From Collinsella sp. (GTDB taxonomy: Bacteria; Actinomycetota; Coriobacteriia; Coriobacteriales; Coriobacteriaceae): a DNA stretch of 64,000 bases. Every line of letters begins with the position of its first letter. Position 1 is the stretch's first letter. Shown in pieces: positions 16,505 through 25,567 of this stretch. Under the pieces are notes generated by a model. That model was given only the letters and a program-made list of their open reading frames with translations, searched no databases and was not told the DNA's origin. Location of the stretch: positions 1-64,000 of the forward strand of contig DXZR01000007.1 of assembly GCA_019419555.1 (NCBI GenBank), written 5' to 3'. The position numbers and the translations under genes were made by a program.

Positions 16505-17506
16505 CTAGTAGTAGGCCCACATGGCTTCGATTTCGTTGAGGACCTCCACCACGCCCCAGCGGCGGGCGCTGCGGCTGGCCGAGTTGGGGTCGTAGACGCC
16601 AATCTGGTTGGCATCGTCGATGCCGTAGAGCACGATGTAGTGGCCTACGTTGGTAAACGTACCGGGGCGCATTGCGGCGATGACGGGCGCACCCGAGCGA
16701 AGTGCTTGGGTAATCGATTCGCGATCGTTATAGAGCTGTGTTCCGTTGAGCCCTAGCTGCCACGCACCGCCTGTCATAAACGACCACTCGGTGGCACCAG
16801 TGGGGGCGTAGTTGCCGGCTTCGGCCAGTGCGCATACATCGACCGGCGTCTTATCGGTGTGGCCGGTCTTAAAGATATAGACCATGGTGAGGCAAGTGGG
16901 ACCGCAAGCGTTTTCGCGAATAGTGCCACCGGCATAGGGCAGCTCCGACCATGCGGGGTCAATTTGGTAGATGTGGGGCATGGTGCCGGCTTGCCATTGC
17001 GAGCGTGGGGTCGAGAACGCAAAGGAGTAACCGGGCGCGACGGGAGCTTTAAGCAGCTTGTCTTCGGCTGTGGGCTCAAGACCGGCTGATCCGTGGGAGA
17101 TACAGGATCCCAAAAACACAAAGACGAGGCAGGCGGCGATGGAGCAAAGCGCAAGGCGTAGGCGGCGGGCCGGAAGCGCGTGACTTGTGGCGTGCGACGC
17201 AGGGTGAGGGGCGGAATTGCCGCGATCGCGTTGAGGTCGCGAAAAGGAGCGCTTGACGTAGTAGTCGGTCTTACGGCGATCGTAGCGGCGTGGCTGCGAT
17301 GTGTCGGTCTGGCGTTGGCGTGTGCTCGTACTCACGCGGTCTGACTGCTGCACGGTACGGCTTTGTTGCCGCGAAGAAGCCCCGGGCTGCTCTTGGGGGC
17401 GCTGCGGGCTGTCGTTGTCGGAGGTGCTTCTGGGCGTTGGCGTGGTGCGGCCGGCAAGGCGCACGCTTTGTGGCCGTTGGTCGCCGTCATTGTATCCGTA
17501 TGCCAT
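16505..17506 (-). CDS. Membrane-anchored C39-like (papain-fold) protein
   Basis: 333 residues. The first 110 are a low-complexity Arg/Gln/Ser/Thr-rich, probably disordered cytoplasmic segment. One hydrophobic span follows at about 112-135 (LALCSIAACLVFVFLGSC), then an exported domain. That domain resembles bacteriocin-processing/Peptidase_C39_2 folds: Cys in ENACGPTCLTM, His in VGHYIVLYGI, and Asp/Asn in YDPNS. It may cleave a peptide or cell-wall crosslink, or be a non-proteolytic papain-fold protein; the substrate cannot be seen. ATG 17506 is used because AAGGTG lies eight bases before it; a GTG at 17515 is in frame. It is alone on the minus strand between two plus-strand operons. Confidence 0.75.
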   Translation of the reverse strand: MAYGYNDGDQRPQSVRLAGRTTPTPRSTSDNDSPQRPQEQPGASSRQQSRTVQQSDRVSTSTRQRQTDTSQPRRYDRRKTDYYVKRSFSRPQRDRGNSAPHPASHATSHALPARRLRLALCSIAACLVFVFLGSCISHGSAGLEPTAEDKLLKAPVAPGYSFAFSTPRSQWQAGTMPHIYQIDPAWSELPYAGGTIRENACGPTCLTMVYIFKTGHTDKTPVDVCALAEAGNYAPTGATEWSFMTGGAWQLGLNGTQLYNDRESITQALRSGAPVIAAMRPGTFTNVGHYIVLYGIDDANQIGVYDPNSASRSARRWGVVEVLNEIEAMWAYY

Positions 17507-17860
17507 TCGAATCACCTTGCCTCATGTGTAACTTGTCTATCCTACATAAAAAGATGCACGACACATGGGTATGTGCGCCAAAAGCCTGACAAATGGTATG
17601 AACGTTGCCGCGCCGCGCGCCAAGCGTCACGGCAACAGGTATTCAAAAGCAGACAAGATGAAAGCGTCCAAGACGAATGACGTCTCCCGCCGTTCGTCCC
17701 AAAAACGGTGCCGCTCGTTTTGCAATTCTGCCTTCGGTCGAGCTGCGAGCGGCGCTGCTGCGCCAAGGCCGTATCTTAAAGCCATGGAATAAAAGCGCGC
17801 GGCAAAACGGACCGCGCAAGGGGTGACGCCAAGGGCGTCAAACAGGAAAGGAGGGGAACA
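17507..17860. other. Intergenic region with hairpins before the permease gene
   Basis: No gene recognised. Two small inverted repeats close to the permease start, GCGCGG/CCGCGC (17797-17817) and GACGCC/GGCGTC (17825-17839), could form leader hairpins. The left end should hold the minus-strand promoter of the C39-like gene. Confidence 0.45.
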
Positions 17861-19312
17861 ATGGCGGACAAGAACGCAGAAGTTGCAGTCGAGGATAACG
17901 GCGGCATGAAGAAAACGCTCTCGCTCTGGAACTTCTTCACCATCGGCTTCGGTGCCATCATCGGTACCGGTTGGGTTCTGCAGGTCGGCGACTGGATGGT
18001 CGTGGGCGGCGGTCCCGTTCCCGCTATGATCGCATTCCTCTTGGGTGCAATCTTCCTCGTGCCCGTCGGAGCTGTTTTCGGTGAGCTCACGGCTGCTATC
18101 CCCATTTCGGGTGGCATCGTCGAGTATGTCGATCGTAGCTTTGGCCGTACGCTGAGCTACATCACCGGATGGCTTTTGGCCCTGGGCAACGGCATCCTGT
18201 GCCCGTGGGAGGCCATCGCCATTTCGACCCTCGTGTCCGAGATGTTCGGCAGCCTGCCCGGCCTTGAGTGGCTGCGCGCCATCAAGCTCTACACCATCCT
18301 GGGGGCCGACGTTTACCTGTTCCCGACGCTGATCGCGCTCGGCTTTGCAGTCTACGTCATCTTCCTTAACTTCCGCGGTGCCAGCTCGGCTGCCAAGCTC
18401 CAGGCCTTCCTGACCAAGGCTCTGCTCTGCGGCATGCTGCTCGCCATGGGCGTCTCGCTGTTCACCGGCTCGCCGGACAACGCCATGCCCGTGTTCTCCC
18501 AGGTCACCGGCGCTGGCGGCGGCAAGGCCGCTACCGAGAGCACCAGCCTGTTTGCCGGCATCGTGTCGGTCCTGGTTCTGACCCCGTTCTTCTACGCCGG
18601 CTTCGACACCATTCCTCAGCAGGCTGAGGAAGCAGCCGAGGGCCTTAACTGGAACAAGTTCGGCAAGATCATCTCCCTGGCCCTGCTGGCCGCCGGCGGC
18701 TTCTACATGGTCTGCATTTACTCGTTCGGCACTATCCTTGACTGGCACGAGTTTGTTAAGAGCCCGGTTCCCGCGCTTGCCTGCCTCAAGGGCATCAACA
18801 TGCTCCTGTACCTGGCCATGCTCGTCATCGCTACGCTTGGACCCATGGGTCCGATGAACTCCTTCTACGGCGCCACGAGCCGCATCATGCTCGCCATGGG
18901 CCGCAAGGGCCAGCTGCCCGAGCAGTTCGCCGAGGTCGACCCCAAGTCCGGCGCTCCCAAGCTCGCCTGCGTCGTTCTGGGCGCCATCACCGTCGTCGGT
19001 CCGTTCCTGGGCAAGAACATGCTCATCCCTCTGACCAACGTGTCGGCTCTCGCCTTCATCTTCTCCTGCGGCATGGTCGCCCTCGCTTGCCTGCGCATGC
19101 GCTTCACCGAGCCCGACCTGCCTCGTCCCTACGAGGTGCCCGGCGGCAAGTTTGGCATCGGCCTCGCTATCGCTGCCTGCGCCATCATCATCGGCCTGCT
19201 CGTGATTCCGTTCTCTCCCGCCTCCCTCAACATGGTGGAGTGGAGCATCGTGATCGGCTGGCTGGCCGTCGGCCTGGCTCTCATGGCCTTCACCAATTCC
19301 CGCAAAAAGTAA
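17861..19312 (+). CDS. APC-superfamily amino acid permease
   Basis: A 483-residue secondary transporter of the amino acid-polyamine-organocation superfamily, with about 12-13 hydrophobic spans. The first span holds the typical unwound helix motif FGAIIGTGWVLQVGD. FFYAGFDTIPQQAEEA is the region of the family's conserved sixth helix. AAAGGAGGGG precedes ATG 17861. The amidohydrolase at 19444 follows 131 bp later without an obvious strong terminator, so the pair is probably one operon: uptake of an amide- or peptide-like compound and its hydrolysis. The substrate is not evident. Confidence 0.88.
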   Translation: MADKNAEVAVEDNGGMKKTLSLWNFFTIGFGAIIGTGWVLQVGDWMVVGGGPVPAMIAFLLGAIFLVPVGAVFGELTAAIPISGGIVEYVDRSFGRTLSYITGWLLALGNGILCPWEAIAISTLVSEMFGSLPGLEWLRAIKLYTILGADVYLFPTLIALGFAVYVIFLNFRGASSAAKLQAFLTKALLCGMLLAMGVSLFTGSPDNAMPVFSQVTGAGGGKAATESTSLFAGIVSVLVLTPFFYAGFDTIPQQAEEAAEGLNWNKFGKIISLALLAAGGFYMVCIYSFGTILDWHEFVKSPVPALACLKGINMLLYLAMLVIATLGPMGPMNSFYGATSRIMLAMGRKGQLPEQFAEVDPKSGAPKLACVVLGAITVVGPFLGKNMLIPLTNVSALAFIFSCGMVALACLRMRFTEPDLPRPYEVPGGKFGIGLAIAACAIIIGLLVIPFSPASLNMVEWSIVIGWLAVGLALMAFTNSRKK

Positions 19313-19443
19313 CGCCGAGCCGGGGCGGATCAGGTGCGCGGGACCCTCTCTTCCGCGCACCGAACCCGGCACCACTTGGGTAGCTTTGTGAGGCCTTAAC
19401 CCAACGCGGCCTCGCCCACTATATGGATCCATAAGGAGGAACC

Positions 19444-20721
19444 ATGTCCACTAAGTATGCAATCGTTGGCGGCAAGCTCATCGACGGTACCGGTGCCGAG
19501 CCGGTCGAGAACTCCCTCGTTCTCGTCGACGACAACGGCAAGATCGAGTACGCCGGCGCCATGCAGGACCTTCCCGAGGGCGTTGAGGTCATCGACGCCG
19601 CCGGAAAGACCGTCCTTCCCGGCCTGATCGACACCCACCTGCACTTCTCGGGCAACTTGACCGACGATGACACCGACTGGGTCATGCAGCCGCTCCTCGA
19701 GAAGCAGGCCGTCGCCGTCAAGCAGGCCTACGACTGCCTCACCCACGGCCTCACCACCGTCTGCGAGATCGGCCGCTTTGGTATCCAGATCCGTGACTGC
19801 ATCGACAAGGGCGTCTTCAAGGGCCCGCGCGTTCTGGCCACCGGCCTTGGCTTCTGCCGCGTTGCCGGCCACGGCGACTCCCACCACTGCAGCCAGGAGC
19901 TCAACAAGGAATCGCACCCCTGGGGCGATCAGGTCGACGGTCCTTGGGATCTGCGCAAGGCCGTCCGCCGTCGCCTGCGCGAGAATCCCGATGCCATCAA
20001 GATCTGGGCTACCGGTGGCGGCATCTGGCGCTGGGACTCCGGCCGCGACCAGCACTACTGCTCCGAGGAGATTCAGGCCGTGGTCGAAGAGGCAAAGATG
20101 GTCGGCATCCCCGTGTGGAGCCACTGCTACAACAACCACGCCGCTGCCTACGATTCCGTTCGCTTTGGCTGCGAGCAGCTGATTCACGGCTTCGATATCG
20201 ATGAGCGCACCATGGACCTCATGGCCGAGCAGGGCACCTTCTTCACTCCGACGATCGCCTTCCTGCCCACCTGGTACGCCACCTATCCGCCCGTCTACGT
20301 TCCCGAGCTGCACGACAAGTACGAGGGCACTCTGGTCGAGAAGGAGCTGCAGCGCAACTACGACTGCCTGCGCGAGGCCAAGAAGCGCGGCGTCGTCATG
20401 ACGATCGGCTCCGACTCCTTCTCCTTCGTCACCCCGTACGGCACTTGCTCCATCGAGGAGATGTACGAGTTCGTCGACAAGATCGGCTTCACTCCGGTCG
20501 AGACCATCACCTGCGCCACCCTCAACGGTGCCAAGATGTGCCACATCGAGGACGAGACCGGTTCCATCGAGGCCGGCAAGTGCGCCGACCTGCTGGTCGT
20601 CAACGGTGACGTCGCCGCCGACATCCACGTGCTCAACACCGACAACATGGACGTCATCATGAAGGACGGCTGGATTGTCGAGGGCGGCACCTTCGGCGAG
20701 GCAAACAAGTACAGCGCCTAA
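19444..20721 (+). CDS. Amidohydrolase-superfamily metal hydrolase
   Basis: A 425-residue cytoplasmic TIM-barrel hydrolase of the COG1228 group (imidazolonepropionase- and dipeptidase-like). The binuclear metal site is readable: His-Leu-His in LIDTHLHFSG, Lys in DAIKIWATGGG (the probable carboxylated bridge), His in VWSHCYNNH and LIHGFD, and Asp in TIGSDSFSF. The flanking beta-sandwich is at both ends (GGKLIDGTG; GKCADLLVVNGD). It is probably active on an amide, lactam or dipeptide bond. It follows an APC permease and precedes a LytS-type kinase, so its substrate may be the imported amino compound. It is not assigned to hutI because the rest of the histidine pathway is absent. Confidence 0.85.
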   Translation: MSTKYAIVGGKLIDGTGAEPVENSLVLVDDNGKIEYAGAMQDLPEGVEVIDAAGKTVLPGLIDTHLHFSGNLTDDDTDWVMQPLLEKQAVAVKQAYDCLTHGLTTVCEIGRFGIQIRDCIDKGVFKGPRVLATGLGFCRVAGHGDSHHCSQELNKESHPWGDQVDGPWDLRKAVRRRLRENPDAIKIWATGGGIWRWDSGRDQHYCSEEIQAVVEEAKMVGIPVWSHCYNNHAAAYDSVRFGCEQLIHGFDIDERTMDLMAEQGTFFTPTIAFLPTWYATYPPVYVPELHDKYEGTLVEKELQRNYDCLREAKKRGVVMTIGSDSFSFVTPYGTCSIEEMYEFVDKIGFTPVETITCATLNGAKMCHIEDETGSIEAGKCADLLVVNGDVAADIHVLNTDNMDVIMKDGWIVEGGTFGEANKYSA

Positions 20722-20762
20722 GCTACCGTTCATCGATGGCTTGATGTAAAACACAGTATTTG

Positions 20763-20803
20763 ATTGCATAATGCAATGGAGAGGGTCGCTTGCGGCCCTC
20801 TTT
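20763..20803 (+). promoter_or_regulatory. 15-bp palindrome next to an intrinsic terminator
   Basis: ATTGCATAATGCAAT (20763-20777) is a near-perfect palindrome of operator type. It is followed at once by the hairpin AGAGGG...CCCTCTTT (20780-20803), which would end the permease/amidohydrolase transcript. The sensor kinase gene begins 36 bases later. Confidence 0.5.
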
Positions 20804-20839
20804 ATTGCTATGGGGTGCGTCGGTAAGAAGGAGATGACG

Positions 20840-22225
20840 GTGGATCTCAATAGGCTGATTCTGGGCAAGAGCTACAACTCTACCAAGGTCTTTCGTACCG
20901 CTCAGCATGTGGTTCAAGCCATCTTGCTCGGTATTGTCGTTCCGCTGCTTATCCTGCTGCTCATCTGGGATCTAACCGATAATCCCAATCCCGTTCCGGC
21001 CGTTGTCGTCATTGCCGGCTTGGTCATGCTGTGCTTCTTCTTCTCGTACGTCTTTGTCGTTCCCGACGACCTCACATCGAGCGCAACCGACCGCACGCTC
21101 GCCATCGCTTCAAAAATATTCGCCTACACGTCGCGCGGCCTTACGCCCGAAGCTGCCCTAGGCGCCTCTAAGATCATCCTGTCCGAAACTATCGCCTCTG
21201 CCATCTGCTTTACCGACGGCAAGCAGGTGTTGGCAAGCTGGGGCGAGGACTCGGCAAAATGCCCCGCGGGCACCCCGGTGGTGCTGCGGACTACGCTCAA
21301 CGTGATCAACAGCGGTGAGCAAAGCGTGTTCTCGCGCGATGCCTCGACCGAGACAGGTGGCTACTTTCCGCGCCTGCGCGCCGGTATTGTCGCACCGCTT
21401 ACCGTGCGCGGGCATTGCGTGGGCACGCTCGAGCTGTATTATCCCCGTCTGAGCAGCATCGATATGCGCCAGACGGCGCTTGCCTCGGGCTTTGCCGACC
21501 TCATTTCCACGCAGCTTGCGAGCTTTGAGCTCGAGCGCCAGGACGAGCTTACGGCCCGCGTGGAGCTGCGCGCCTTGCAATCGCAGGTCGATCCTCATTT
21601 TCTGTTTAACACCATCAGCACCATCGTGTCGCTCGTGCGTACCGAGCCGGACAAGGCCAGGTCGCTGCTGATCGACTTCTCCAACTACTACCGTCAGACG
21701 CTTTCTGATTCCGATACCCTCACAACGCTCGAGCACGAGGTGGAACAGGGCACTCGCTATATCAATCTTATGCAGGCTCGTTATGGCGACGGCCGTCTGC
21801 GCGTCTCGGTCGATATCGACTTTGAGGTGCGCGATTGCATGGTGCCGCCGTTTATCTTGCAGCCGTTGCTCGAAAACTGCATCAAGCACGCGCAGCGCGA
21901 GACCGAGCCGCTTTCTATTCATGTTAGGGCTTTCGAGACCGATGACGGTTTGGAGATCATCGTCGAGGACGATGGCATCGGTATGAGCGAAGAGGTCTGC
22001 GCGCATCTGTTTGAGCAACATCGCCTGGAGGAGCCCGAGAGCATTACCGCCGACGGCTCCGTCAAGCGAGGTTGCGGCCTGGCGCTCTTCAACGTGCTTC
22101 AGCGCATCCATTTCTTTTACGGAGAAGATTCCGGCATGCGCGTGAAGTCCCAGGAGGGCGTGGGAACGCAGGTCATCGTCGAGCTGAACGGCGAGCCGCA
22201 TGAGCCTGCGCCGTTGACGGCGTAG
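20840..22225 (+). CDS. LytS-type sensor histidine kinase
   Basis: About 461 residues. Two hydrophobic spans (AILLGIVVPLLILLLIW and VVVIAGLVMLCFFFSYVFVV) are followed by a GAF-like sensory region, then the His_kinase motif QSQVDPHFLFNTISTI with the phosphoacceptor His, and a HATPase domain (LLENCIKHA, VEDDGIGMSEE, GCGLALFNV). GTG 20840 has AAGGAG six bases upstream; ATG 20834 directly abuts that site and is a less likely start. It pairs with the LytTR regulator 38 bp downstream. The extracellular part between the two spans is too short to bind much, so the signal may come through the membrane or the GAF domain. The second such pair is at 26752-28884. Confidence 0.9.
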   Translation: MDLNRLILGKSYNSTKVFRTAQHVVQAILLGIVVPLLILLLIWDLTDNPNPVPAVVVIAGLVMLCFFFSYVFVVPDDLTSSATDRTLAIASKIFAYTSRGLTPEAALGASKIILSETIASAICFTDGKQVLASWGEDSAKCPAGTPVVLRTTLNVINSGEQSVFSRDASTETGGYFPRLRAGIVAPLTVRGHCVGTLELYYPRLSSIDMRQTALASGFADLISTQLASFELERQDELTARVELRALQSQVDPHFLFNTISTIVSLVRTEPDKARSLLIDFSNYYRQTLSDSDTLTTLEHEVEQGTRYINLMQARYGDGRLRVSVDIDFEVRDCMVPPFILQPLLENCIKHAQRETEPLSIHVRAFETDDGLEIIVEDDGIGMSEEVCAHLFEQHRLEEPESITADGSVKRGCGLALFNVLQRIHFFYGEDSGMRVKSQEGVGTQVIVELNGEPHEPAPLTA

Positions 22226-22263
22226 CACGCGGTTGGATTGAGAGAAAAAGAGGGGAAGCACAT

Positions 22264-22998
22264 ATGTCCGAAGGCTGGAACATCTTGGTGGTTGATGACG
22301 AGCCTCCCATTAGGGCTGAGCTACGCTATCTGTTGGAAAAGGATACGCGTGTGGGTCAGATTGCCGAGGCGGGCAATGTCACCGAAGCCGTGGAGTCGAT
22401 TCTGTCGAACAAGCCCGACGTGTTGTTTTTAGACATTACCATGCCCGGTCGCTCGGGAATTGAGCTTGCCGAGACGCTGCAGAACCTAAAGACGCCGCCG
22501 GTGGTTGTGTTTGTGACGGCGTTTGCCGAATTTGCCGCCGATGCGTATAACCTCGATGCGGTCGACTATGTCGTCAAGCCGGTCGAGGACGCACGCCTGT
22601 CAAAGGCACTCGACAAGATCGAGGCAGCCTTGGGTGCCCGTCGTGTTGCCCACGCTCCGCGCCAGCCTTTGCGTCTGACGGTGGACCGCGGGGGCAAAAA
22701 GGTGTTCATTCCCGCCGCAGACGTCTGCTACTTTGAGGCGCGCGCCGATTTTTGCAACGCCATCTGCGCCGAGGGAACGTACCTGATCAATGAGTCGATC
22801 TCTTCGCTCGAGCGTCGCTTGGTCTCCGAGGGCTTTATTCGCGTTCATCGCAGCTATCTGGTCAATTTGGAAGACGTGCACAATGTCGAGATCGGTTCCA
22901 CGGGTCTTATGGAGCTCAGACTCGATCGCGTAACCTCGACGGTGCCCGTGTCCCGCCGTCGCGCTGCCGAGGTTAAAGCACACTTGGGGCTTGCGTAG
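22264..22998 (+). CDS. LytTR-family response regulator
   Basis: 244 residues: a receiver domain with phosphoacceptor Asp 57 in VLFLDITMPG, Lys in VVKPVED, and a LytTR DNA-binding domain at about 135-240 (FIPAADVCYFEARADFCN, FIRVHRSYLVNLEDV). GAGGGGAAGC precedes ATG 22264. It is the partner of the kinase at 20840. LytTR proteins bind pairs of short direct repeats; the likely targets are the adjacent permease/amidohydrolase genes, but no clear repeat pair was found. Confidence 0.93.
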   Translation: MSEGWNILVVDDEPPIRAELRYLLEKDTRVGQIAEAGNVTEAVESILSNKPDVLFLDITMPGRSGIELAETLQNLKTPPVVVFVTAFAEFAADAYNLDAVDYVVKPVEDARLSKALDKIEAALGARRVAHAPRQPLRLTVDRGGKKVFIPAADVCYFEARADFCNAICAEGTYLINESISSLERRLVSEGFIRVHRSYLVNLEDVHNVEIGSTGLMELRLDRVTSTVPVSRRRAAEVKAHLGLA

Positions 22999-23090
22999 AC
23001 GGTCTGCGTGCCGTCGTTTACCATCGCAGGTTTGGCATGGGCGCGCGGTGGGCATAATGGGTGGCATCGAATGAAATCGAAAGGATCATT

Positions 23091-24035
23091 ATGCCCGCGC
23101 TTATCACCCATCATCTGTTTGGCGAGGAAAGCATCGACCGTCTTCCACAGGGCGTCATCACGTCCGATGAAGAGCGCATTGCCTTTATCTTGGGCAACCA
23201 AGGCCCCGACCCGTTTTTCTTTCACATTCTGACACCGCGTGTTTCCGACTGCACGCTGCTGGCGCAGGTCATGCATCGGTCGCGCATGTCTCGTCAGTTT
23301 GCGTGCCTGCGCGACGGCGTGTCGCATCTGCTGCCGCGCGACGCCAGCTTGGGTCGTGCCTTTGCGCTGGGCCTGCTGTCTCATTACGTGCTCGACCGCA
23401 ACGCTCATCCCTTTGTCTATGAGCAGCAGTTTGGCATTGTCGAGTCCGATTCAGAGCTTGAGGATTCGAGCAGTCAGGTCCATGCCGTGATCGAGAGCGA
23501 CCTGGATGTGCTGATGCTGCAGCTTAAACGCGATGGCGCTACGGTTGACGATTACCCGCCGGCGGGCGAGATCGTCACCACTGATCGCATCAATCGCGTG
23601 GCCGGCGTGCTGATGAGCTATGTTGCCGGACGCGTGTACGGCATTGACATTCCGGCGGGGGAGTACGGTGCTGCCGTTGCCAATATGCAGCGACTTTACC
23701 GCGCGATTGAGCCGGCCGGCTCCGCAAAGACGCGCGCGATCTCGCTGGTTGAGGGCTTGGTGCACGATTACTCGCTGCTCGACGGCCTTGCTCATCGCGT
23801 GACGACGGAGTTGCCCGAGCGCACCGGTAACCTGGGCCATCTGACATGGAAGAATCCCTTTACCGACGAGGTCTCGAACGAGAGTTTCCCCGAGGTCTTT
23901 GATCGCGCGCTGGGCGATTACGAGTGCACGGTCGCACGTTTTATCGAGACCGGTGACATGGATGCCGTGACCAGTCACGTCAACTACAGCGGTCGCGTGC
24001 TCAATGCCGATGAGGAGTTCGACCGCGAGGAATAG
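23091..24035 (+). CDS. Zinc-dependent phospholipase C-like protein
   Basis: 314 residues resembling the zinc-dependent phospholipase C/S1-P1 nuclease-like all-helical family (PF00882 type). His-rich helices are visible: ALITHHLFG at the start, GNQGPDPFFFH, and LGLLSHYVLDRNAHPFVYEQ, which supply likely metal ligands. ATG 23091 follows AAAGGATC (23078-). No signal peptide is seen, so it is probably cytoplasmic. Proteins like this are common and uncharacterised in coriobacteria and clostridia; a phospholipase role is only inferred. It is transcribed alone, with a possible TTGGCA/CATAAT promoter at 23032-23060. Confidence 0.7.
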   Translation: MPALITHHLFGEESIDRLPQGVITSDEERIAFILGNQGPDPFFFHILTPRVSDCTLLAQVMHRSRMSRQFACLRDGVSHLLPRDASLGRAFALGLLSHYVLDRNAHPFVYEQQFGIVESDSELEDSSSQVHAVIESDLDVLMLQLKRDGATVDDYPPAGEIVTTDRINRVAGVLMSYVAGRVYGIDIPAGEYGAAVANMQRLYRAIEPAGSAKTRAISLVEGLVHDYSLLDGLAHRVTTELPERTGNLGHLTWKNPFTDEVSNESFPEVFDRALGDYECTVARFIETGDMDAVTSHVNYSGRVLNADEEFDREE

Positions 24036-24136
24036 GGCCCGTGCGTGCCCCTTTGCCGAATCCTTACCGGCGGTTCTGGACAATTGGGGTACGATGAACT
24101 AACTGCATATCGGGCGAATACGAAGGGTCCCTGTCC

Positions 24137-25396
24137 ATGAAATACACCAAGCTCGAGCGTAACTGGGTTATGTATGATGTGGGCAATTCGGCCCTCGTGC
24201 TGCTCAATACCTCGGTGGTGCCCATTTACTTTAACGCCATCAATACCGGCGCTTCCTCGGCCGACCTGGTGGTCGCCTGGGGCAATGCACAGACGATCGC
24301 CTCGCTGGTCATCGCCATGCTCATGCCCATTCTGGGCGCACTTGCCGACTACGCTGGCAACAAAATCAAGTTCTTCTTGGGCTTTTTCCTCACGGGCCTG
24401 GTTCTTTGCCTGGCGCAGGCTATCCCAATGTCCGCCATGGCATTTTTGACCGTGTACGTGCTGTGCACCATCGGCCTTAACTCTTCTATGACGTTCTACG
24501 ACGCCATGCTGCCCGACGTTACCACCGACGAGCGCATGGACGCCGTGTCCAGCTCGGGTTATGCCTGGGGCTACATCGGTTCCACCGTGCCGTTCGTCAT
24601 CTGCCTGGCGCTCATCATGGGTGGCCCCGCTCTTGGCGTCCCCACCATGCTGGCAACGCGTCTGTCTTTTATCATCACTGGTGCCTGGTGGCTCATCTTT
24701 ACCCTGCCGCTCATTCACACCTATAAGCAAAAGTATGGTCGCGAGCGCGGTCCCGAGGACACCATCGGCCACATCGTTGGCGGTGTGTTCTCCGAGGTCG
24801 GACACACCATGCGCGAGATCGCCCACAACAAGACCGTGCTGGTCTACATGATTGCGTTCTTCTTCTATATCGATGGCGTCCACACGGTCATTTCCATGGC
24901 TACCAGCTACGGCTCGGCTTTGGGCATCGATTCGACCCAGCTGGTACTGGCGCTGCTCGTTACGCAGTTCGTGGCCTTTCCGTCCGCCATCATCTACGGC
25001 AAGCTCGCCGGACGCGTGGGCACGCTCAACATGATCCTGGTGGCGGTCGCCGCCTACATGGGCATTGTGCTGTTCGCCGCGTTCTTCCTAAAGACCGCCT
25101 TTGAGTTCTGGGTGCTTGCCATTATGGTCGGCCTGTTCCAGGGCGGCGTGCAGGCGCTCAGCCGTAGCTACTTTGGTCGCATTATCCCCAAGGAAAAGTC
25201 CAACGAGTACTACGGCTTCTTTGACATCTTTGGTCGTTATGCAAGCGTCATGGGTACCTTCCTAGTGTCGGTCGTTACCTCGCTGACCGGCAACCCGTCG
25301 CTGGGCGTCCTTTCTATTGGCGTGCTGCTGATCGTTGGCTTTATGCTGCTGGTTCGCCTGTCCCGCATGACTCGGGCAGCAGAGCATGCCGCATAG
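24137..25396 (+). CDS. MFS transporter, UMF1/Atg22-like
   Basis: A 419-residue, 12-span major facilitator. The opening NWVMYDVGNSALVLLNTSVVPIYFNAI and QALSRSYFGRIIPKEKSNEYYGFFDIFGRY are characteristic of the UMF1 (Atg22-like) group, which in fungi exports amino acids from the vacuole. Substrate in bacteria is unknown; amino acid efflux is a family-level guess. AAGGGTCC precedes ATG 24137. It stands alone. Confidence 0.85.
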   Translation: MKYTKLERNWVMYDVGNSALVLLNTSVVPIYFNAINTGASSADLVVAWGNAQTIASLVIAMLMPILGALADYAGNKIKFFLGFFLTGLVLCLAQAIPMSAMAFLTVYVLCTIGLNSSMTFYDAMLPDVTTDERMDAVSSSGYAWGYIGSTVPFVICLALIMGGPALGVPTMLATRLSFIITGAWWLIFTLPLIHTYKQKYGRERGPEDTIGHIVGGVFSEVGHTMREIAHNKTVLVYMIAFFFYIDGVHTVISMATSYGSALGIDSTQLVLALLVTQFVAFPSAIIYGKLAGRVGTLNMILVAVAAYMGIVLFAAFFLKTAFEFWVLAIMVGLFQGGVQALSRSYFGRIIPKEKSNEYYGFFDIFGRYASVMGTFLVSVVTSLTGNPSLGVLSIGVLLIVGFMLLVRLSRMTRAAEHAA

Positions 25397-25507
25397 GAGC
25401 GAGCGGCTATTGTGCCTGTCCACGGTACTCTTTTGGGGTTATCCGCAATAAACATTGCGACTTGCGAGCAATGATTTGCCCAAGTGGGTATGATGGAATC
25501 AGCTAGG

Positions 25508-25545
25508 TCGCGGGGCGTCGCCTGTGTTTGGCGGCGTCCCGTTTT
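25508..25545 (+). terminator. Hairpin with T-run in the leader of the glycosyltransferase gene
   Basis: CGGGGCGTCGCC pairs, with wobble, with GGCGGCGTCCCG and is followed by TTTTT. A TATGAT box lies just upstream at 25489-25494. If this is the promoter, the hairpin is at the very 5' end of the mRNA and could act as an attenuator; if not, it ends the MFS transcript. Confidence 0.5.
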
Positions 25546-25567
25546 TGTGTTGCAGGGAGGGTAAGGC

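Noticed and set aside
19331..19360. Terminator between the permease and amidohydrolase genes
   Set aside because: GGTGCGCGG/CCGCGCACC forms a stem but no T-run follows, so a read-through operon is more likely.
19444..20721. Assignment of the amidohydrolase as hutI
   Set aside because: The superfamily marks fit, but no other histidine-degradation gene is near and family-specific residues could not be confirmed.
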